NCBI RefSeq assembly: GCF_030811115.1
Contig: NZ_JAUSQK010000001.1
Span: forward strand, 1,860,001-1,924,000
From: Olsenella profusa DSM 13989
GTDB lineage: Bacteria > Actinomycetota > Coriobacteriia > Coriobacteriales > Atopobiaceae
Direction of reading: 5' to 3'
Length of the DNA: 64,000 bases
The notes beneath the pieces were generated by a model. That model was not told where the DNA came from, did no database searches, and was given only the letters and a program-made list of their open reading frames with translations. Position 1 is the stretch's first letter. The number at the start of each line of letters is the position of its first letter. A program made the translations under genes and the position numbers. Below are positions 60,180 to 64,000 of the stretch, one piece after another.

Positions 60180-61625
60180 TTACCAGATGCCAATGATATG
60201 CCACCAGCCGAGACCCACGGTGAGCCATGTCGCAAGCATGACCACGCCGCAGACGGCGCCGATCCTGAAGTACTCGGGGGTGGTGAGATAGCCTGCGCCA
60301 AAGATGAGCGCCGCGGGTCCGGAGGCGTAGTGGGTCATCGCACCCATGAGCGCCGAGGCGGCACCGAGCATGAGGGCGGCCAGCAGGGAAGGGACGCCCG
60401 CCGCGATGGCCACGGTCAGGAAGAGCGTGTAGAGGGCGCTGATCTGGGAGAGCTCGGATGCGAACAGGTAGTGGAGCACGAAGTAGAAGATGGTGAGCAG
60501 GACGAGAACGACGGGCCACGACATCCCCTCGATGCCGCCTGCCAGAAAGCCACCGATCCAACTGATGACACCGAGCGTGTTGAGCTGCGATGCCATCCCA
60601 ATCAGGATGCCGAAGAAGATCAGCGTCTGCCAGGCGGACTTGTTGGCGGCCATGTCCTTCCAGTCGATGACGTGGGTCACGAGCAGGATTGAGACCCCGA
60701 GGAACGCGACGGTGACGGCAGCCATGTCGAGCGTGGAGCCCAGGCACCAGAGCACGAGCATAGCCAGGAAGGTCATTCCCATGATGCGCTCCTGGACACT
60801 CATCCTGCCCATGCTCCTCTGCTCCTGGATGGCGTTCTGCCGTGCCTCGGGTGTGTCCTTGAGGGTGGGCGGGAAGATCGCGTGCACGACGCGGGGGAGG
60901 AGGGCAAGGGCGACGAGGCCGGGGACGATCCCGCCGAGCGCCCAGGTGACCCAGTCCAGCGTGATGCCCTGCTCGGCCGCCAGGCCCATGCAGATGGGGC
61001 CGCCGGCCATGGCCGTGAGGAACATCGCGGAGGTCACGGCGTTGACGTTGTTGGCGGTCGCGCACAGATAGGCACCGATGCGCTTGCGCGACGCATCGCC
61101 GCCCTCGGGTGTGGAGTCCTGCAGCTTGCCGATGGAGGTGATGATGGGGAAGAGCACACCCCCCAGGCGTGCCGTGTTCGAGGGCATGGCGGGCGAGAGG
61201 ATGAGGTCGGTGACGGCCAGGCCATAGGCCGTGCCCAGTGACGATCCCCCGAGCTTGGAGAGGAACCAGATCGCGATGCGCCGACCCAGTCCCGTCTTGA
61301 CGAAGCCCTGGGCGATGAAGTATGCGGCGACGATGAGCCACACCGACCCGCTGCCGAGACCGGAGAAGGCCTCCTTGGTGCTCATCGATCCGGTCGCCAT
61401 AGCCAGCGCGAGTCCTATGATCGCGACGGCGGACGTGGGCAACGGCTGCAGGATGAGCGCCAGTATCGTCCCGATGAAGATGCCGAGCATGTGCATGCCA
61501 CGCGGGTCGACCCCAGCGGGAACGGGGAGGAAGAAGAGGATGAGACCAAGGGCGACGCACACGATGCCCTTGATGAGGCCCGTGCGTCCCGTGCCCGTCG
61601 ACCATCTGCCTGCCGTACCAGTCAT
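60180..61625 (-). CDS. DASS-family anion (dicarboxylate/citrate) transporter
   Basis: 481 residues with 11-13 predicted membrane helices. The two conserved substrate loops are SPAMPSNTARLGGVLFPII and the C-terminal GAMTHYASGPAALIFGAGY, as in CitT/SdcS-type carriers. ATG 61625 lies eight bases from AAAGGGG. 80 bp upstream of the malic/malolactic enzyme gene and probably cotranscribed. Malate uptake is inferred from the neighbour. Confidence 0.92.
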   Translation of the reverse strand: MTGTAGRWSTGTGRTGLIKGIVCVALGLILFFLPVPAGVDPRGMHMLGIFIGTILALILQPLPTSAVAIIGLALAMATGSMSTKEAFSGLGSGSVWLIVAAYFIAQGFVKTGLGRRIAIWFLSKLGGSSLGTAYGLAVTDLILSPAMPSNTARLGGVLFPIITSIGKLQDSTPEGGDASRKRIGAYLCATANNVNAVTSAMFLTAMAGGPICMGLAAEQGITLDWVTWALGGIVPGLVALALLPRVVHAIFPPTLKDTPEARQNAIQEQRSMGRMSVQERIMGMTFLAMLVLWCLGSTLDMAAVTVAFLGVSILLVTHVIDWKDMAANKSAWQTLIFFGILIGMASQLNTLGVISWIGGFLAGGIEGMSWPVVLVLLTIFYFVLHYLFASELSQISALYTLFLTVAIAAGVPSLLAALMLGAASALMGAMTHYASGPAALIFGAGYLTTPEYFRIGAVCGVVMLATWLTVGLGWWHIIGIW

Positions 61626-61932
61626 ATGCACCCCTTTCCGAGGGAGGCGGCTGCCGTGTGCCGCCCGATTGCCTATGACTATCAGCCTGGTCGATCGATC
61701 CCACAAATATTGATTCATTATGCCCCCATAAAGATGCCTGCGACCGTCCTGTGGCTCGGCGCGAGCGGTAGGGTGGGGCAGAGGATTTCCCGTGAAAGGG
61801 AACGATGGGCTGGCGAGCGGTCATGTCCGGCGCAACGCCGTCGGGGACTCGGCCCGACGTCCTCGGGCTCCCGGGGATGCGATCGTGGCCGTGCCTTGCC
61901 GAGGCTCTGCCGGTGCGGCTGCGCGCAGCCTG
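61626..61932. other. Gene-free control region of the dicarboxylate operon
   Basis: 307 bp. The part next to the transporter start is A+T-rich (AATATTGATTCATTATG at about 61706-61722, containing an imperfect dyad) and has a minus-strand CATAAT, so it probably holds the operon promoter and LysR site. No gene is seen; frames crossing it are not convincing. Confidence 0.4.
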
Positions 61933-62115
61933 TCACTTGCTCTTCTGGTCGGTGTTGTAGAAGCCAGGGCCCGAGAGCACGATGTCGGAGGGCACGATCG
62001 TGAGCTCGGCCTCGTTCCCGCAGTCGGGACAGGTCGCCGTGGGATGTATGCCCATGGGCCTCTCGACCTCGAACCGCTTGCCGCACGTCGTGCACCGGTA
62101 GTCGTACAGAGCCAT
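61933..62115 (-). CDS. FmdB-type zinc-ribbon protein
   Basis: 60 residues. MALYDYRCTTCGKRFEVERPM with CxxC, then ATCPDCG: a four-cysteine zinc ribbon of the FmdB/CxxC_CxxC_SSSS putative regulatory family. ATG 62115 follows AGGGAGA; an upstream in-frame start at 62142 is less likely because the family begins at M-x-x-Y-x-Y. Function unproven. Confidence 0.85.
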   Translation of the reverse strand: MALYDYRCTTCGKRFEVERPMGIHPTATCPDCGNEAELTIVPSDIVLSGPGFYNTDQKSK

Positions 62116-62259
62116 CGAACCAGTCTCCCTTGCCTGTCGCATCCGCCTGTTCCGTAGCCACTGTACCCGTTGTGCCTCGTGGGTGGGTGGTCGATGGCGC
62201 CCACCATGCTGCTATCATATTCGGCGTCCGAGAGATGACGAGGTCAAGGTGGTACTGCC

Positions 62260-63612
62260 GTGCGCATAGAGGGTGCGATATTCGATCTGGACGGGACCAT
62301 CGTCGACTCCATGGGCGTGTGGCATGACGTCACCGTCGAACTGCTGCGGCAGGAGGGCGTCCCCGACGAGGAGGCCGTCTTTGACAGGACGGAGCCCGAG
62401 CCAGTGGAGATCATGTGCCGTCACTTCCACGACGTGTACGGGGCGCCCGATTCCGCCGAGGTGATGCAGGAGAGGCTGCTCGCCTGCGTGCGCGATGCCT
62501 ACCGCACCTCCGTACACCTGTATCCGGAGTGCGAGCGCTTCCTGCGGGAGCTCGAGGCGGCGGGCGTGAGGCTCTGCGTCGCATCCGCCACAAGCGTCCC
62601 TGAGGTGACGGCTGCCCTTGTGGCCCAGGGCATCGATGACCTCTTTGAGTTCGTCATCAGTGCCGATGAGGTGGGGGTGGGCAAGGAGGAGCCGGACATC
62701 TACCTCGAGGCCTGCCGTCGCCTGGGGACGCCCCTGGGGGCGAGTTGGGTCTTTGAGGACTCGCCGGTCGGCCTTGCGTCCGCCCATGCGGCGGGCCTTC
62801 CCACGGTCTGCGTCTTCGACGACGGCGGCACCCGTAGCCTGGTGGCATCGTCCGCCCCTGCGGACATCCTCGTGCATGGGTATGGCGAGCTGTCACTGTC
62901 GCTGCTCGAGGACTACGAGAGGCCCGCTGCCAGGCCAAGGGGCGTCACGCGTGTGCTGGTGGTGGATGGGTCACCCCAGCCCAGCAGCCCCGAGCTCGTG
63001 CGGCGCCTGGCGGGGGAGAGCGACTACGTCATCGCCGTCGATCGCGGCGCGCAGACGCTGCGGGCGGCGGGGGGGACGCCCGATGCGTTCTGTGGCGATG
63101 CCGACTCCGTGGCGCCCGAGACGGGTGCGTGGGCGCGGAACGCCGCACGGCGCATCATCGAGTTTCCCAGGGACAAGTACGCGACCGACCTCGCCCTGTC
63201 CCTGGACTGCGCACGTCACGAGGCCGCACGACGGGGTACGGCGCTCATGCTCACGCTCACCTGTGCCTCGGGGGGTCGGCCCGACCACGCCCTGGCCGTG
63301 CTGGGGCAGCTTGCCTGCCTGGCGCGCGAGAGACATGCGTCCGTGAGGCTTGTGGAGGATGGCTTCGAGTGCCGCGTGCTGCGTGCGGGGGGATGCGACC
63401 GCTGGCGGCTGGATGCGACTGCGCGGGGCAGGACGCTCTCTGCCATTGCCCTGGAACCGGACAGCATGCTCTCGGAGCGGGGGCTCAAGTGGGAGCTTGA
63501 CCAGCGGGAGCTGCCGCCTTTGGGCGATGAGGGCGTCTCGAACGTCGTGACCTCCGCTGCGGCCGAGGTCGTGTGCCATGCGGGCACGTTGGCGGTGTTC
63601 CTGCTCGCATAG
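62260..63612 (+). CDS. HAD hydrolase fused to thiamine pyrophosphokinase
   Basis: 450 residues, two enzymes in one chain. Residues 1-215: HAD of the beta-phosphoglucomutase/DOG type, with Asp9 and Asp11 (FDLDGT), Lys142 (VGKEEPD) and EDSPVG. Residues 230-450: thiamine pyrophosphokinase with GDADS (279-283), KYATD (306-310) and GGRPDH (338-343). The TPK half should make thiamine diphosphate; the HAD half might dephosphorylate thiamine phosphates or sugar phosphates. GTG start at 62260 after AAGGTGG. A TATCAT box is at 62213-62218. Confidence 0.9.
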   Translation: MRIEGAIFDLDGTIVDSMGVWHDVTVELLRQEGVPDEEAVFDRTEPEPVEIMCRHFHDVYGAPDSAEVMQERLLACVRDAYRTSVHLYPECERFLRELEAAGVRLCVASATSVPEVTAALVAQGIDDLFEFVISADEVGVGKEEPDIYLEACRRLGTPLGASWVFEDSPVGLASAHAAGLPTVCVFDDGGTRSLVASSAPADILVHGYGELSLSLLEDYERPAARPRGVTRVLVVDGSPQPSSPELVRRLAGESDYVIAVDRGAQTLRAAGGTPDAFCGDADSVAPETGAWARNAARRIIEFPRDKYATDLALSLDCARHEAARRGTALMLTLTCASGGRPDHALAVLGQLACLARERHASVRLVEDGFECRVLRAGGCDRWRLDATARGRTLSAIALEPDSMLSERGLKWELDQRELPPLGDEGVSNVVTSAAAEVVCHAGTLAVFLLA

Positions 63613-63626
63613 CGGCATACGGATGC

Positions 63627-63666
63627 GGGAGAGCCGTGGACGCTCATGGAACCCGCAGGCTCTCCC
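63627..63666 (+). terminator. Hairpin after the HAD-TPK gene
   Basis: GGGAGAGCC (63627-63635) pairs perfectly with GGCTCTCCC (63658-63666) around a 22-nt loop. No T-run. Confidence 0.45.
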
Positions 63667-63710
63667 CCGGTTCGCGTCCCTGCGAGCTGATGAGGTCTGC
63701 CAGACCCACC

Positions 63711-63735
63711 AAAAGGGGAGCCCGAAGGCTCCCCC
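63711..63735 (-). terminator. Intrinsic terminator of rpmB
   Basis: On the minus strand GGGGAGCC, loop TTCG, GGCTCCCC, then TTTT; 24 bases after the rpmB stop. Confidence 0.85.
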
Positions 63736-63758
63736 GATCGAGCTATGGGGGAAGACGC

Positions 63759-63959
63759 CTACGCCTGCTGGGCGCTGCGGGCGACGGTGCCCTTCTTGAG
63801 GCAGCGGGTGCAGACGTTCCTCTTGACGGCGCGACCGTTCTCATACACGGTGACGCGCTGGATGTTAGGCTTGAACGTACGGTTGACGGTGCGGTGGGAG
63901 TGACTCACGGAACGACCGGCAACGGCGTGCTTGCCGCAGATATCACAGACCTTCGACAT
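63759..63959 (-). CDS. rpmB: 50S ribosomal protein L28
   Basis: 66 residues. MSKVCDICGK and NVCTRCLKKG supply two CxxC pairs, so this is the zinc-binding form of L28; GRSVSHSHRTVNRTFKPNIQ is the family core. ATG 63959 follows GGAGG; a longer frame upstream lacks family similarity. Single gene with its own terminator. Confidence 0.96.
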   Translation of the reverse strand: MSKVCDICGKHAVAGRSVSHSHRTVNRTFKPNIQRVTVYENGRAVKRNVCTRCLKKGTVARSAQQA

Positions 63960-64000
63960 GTTACGACCTCCAAAGGGCGACGCGCGGGGCGCCCGCAATT

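Noticed and set aside
61792-62157. 121-codon frame opposite the FmdB gene
   Set aside because: The minus strand encodes a clear four-cysteine zinc ribbon with its own ribosome site; the plus-strand frame has no motif.

Overview
This 64 kb window is chromosomal DNA from a high-G+C Gram-positive bacterium. Gene content suggests class Coriobacteriia, family Atopobiaceae (Olsenella/Atopobium relatives). The reasons are oligosaccharide ABC loci resembling the streptococcal msm region, a Firmicutes-type T-box in G+C-rich DNA, two PepC-type peptidases, a four-cysteine L28 and a YhgE/Pip system. The taxon is inferred from protein recognition only; no search was run.

Layout. 1-2500: the start of a PepC-type peptidase gene (its end lies outside the window) and a HAD phosphatase. 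2522-14454: an msm-like locus with a GH32 fructosidase, an AraC regulator, MsmK/E/F/G transporter, GH36 alpha-galactosidase, GalT and GalK. 14451-18870: a minus-strand operon with 4-nt overlaps encoding a ParB-like/BMP cytoplasmic protein, a metallophosphoesterase and a GH13 alpha-glucosidase. A divergent sucrose phosphorylase (19005-20435) lies across a LacI-type palindrome. 20517-23427: a second PepC-type peptidase and the CCA-adding enzyme. 23426-24839: a repeat cluster split by a complete IS1595-like element with terminal repeats, an 8-bp target duplication and a frameshifted transposase. 24967-31844: a tryptophan T-box (UGG specifier) and trpEGDCFBA, all overlapping or tightly packed. 31845-33240: inverted repeats, a gutted mrr gene, and two tRNA-Glu plus one tRNA-Gln under one promoter and terminator. 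33241-36310: a flippase-like membrane protein, a second repeat cluster and gltX. 36421-40916: a degenerate ABC ATPase, a YhgE/Pip protein and a TetR regulator behind a strong promoter that overlaps a 31-bp dyad. 41026-42486: a SAM riboswitch and metK. 42588-52735: an alpha-glucan/sucrose locus (GH13, LacI regulator with a 24-bp operator, ABC importer, MalQ, MsmK-like ATPase, GH32) that runs by overlap into priA. 55442-56913: def and fmt. 57298-61625: LysR, malic/malolactic enzyme and a DASS anion transporter. 61933-63959: an FmdB zinc ribbon, a HAD-thiamine pyrophosphokinase fusion and rpmB.

How the genes work together. Two complete oligosaccharide import and hydrolysis modules (galactosides/sucrose, and alpha-glucans/sucrose) feed hexose phosphates into glycolysis through the Leloir enzymes, sucrose phosphorylase, GH13 and GH32 enzymes. 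Amino-acid supply is controlled by RNA: a Trp T-box for trp and a SAM riboswitch for metK. The less explained parts are the ParB/BMP-phosphoesterase operon, the two 32-bp-phased repeat clusters and the degenerate ATPase next to YhgE.
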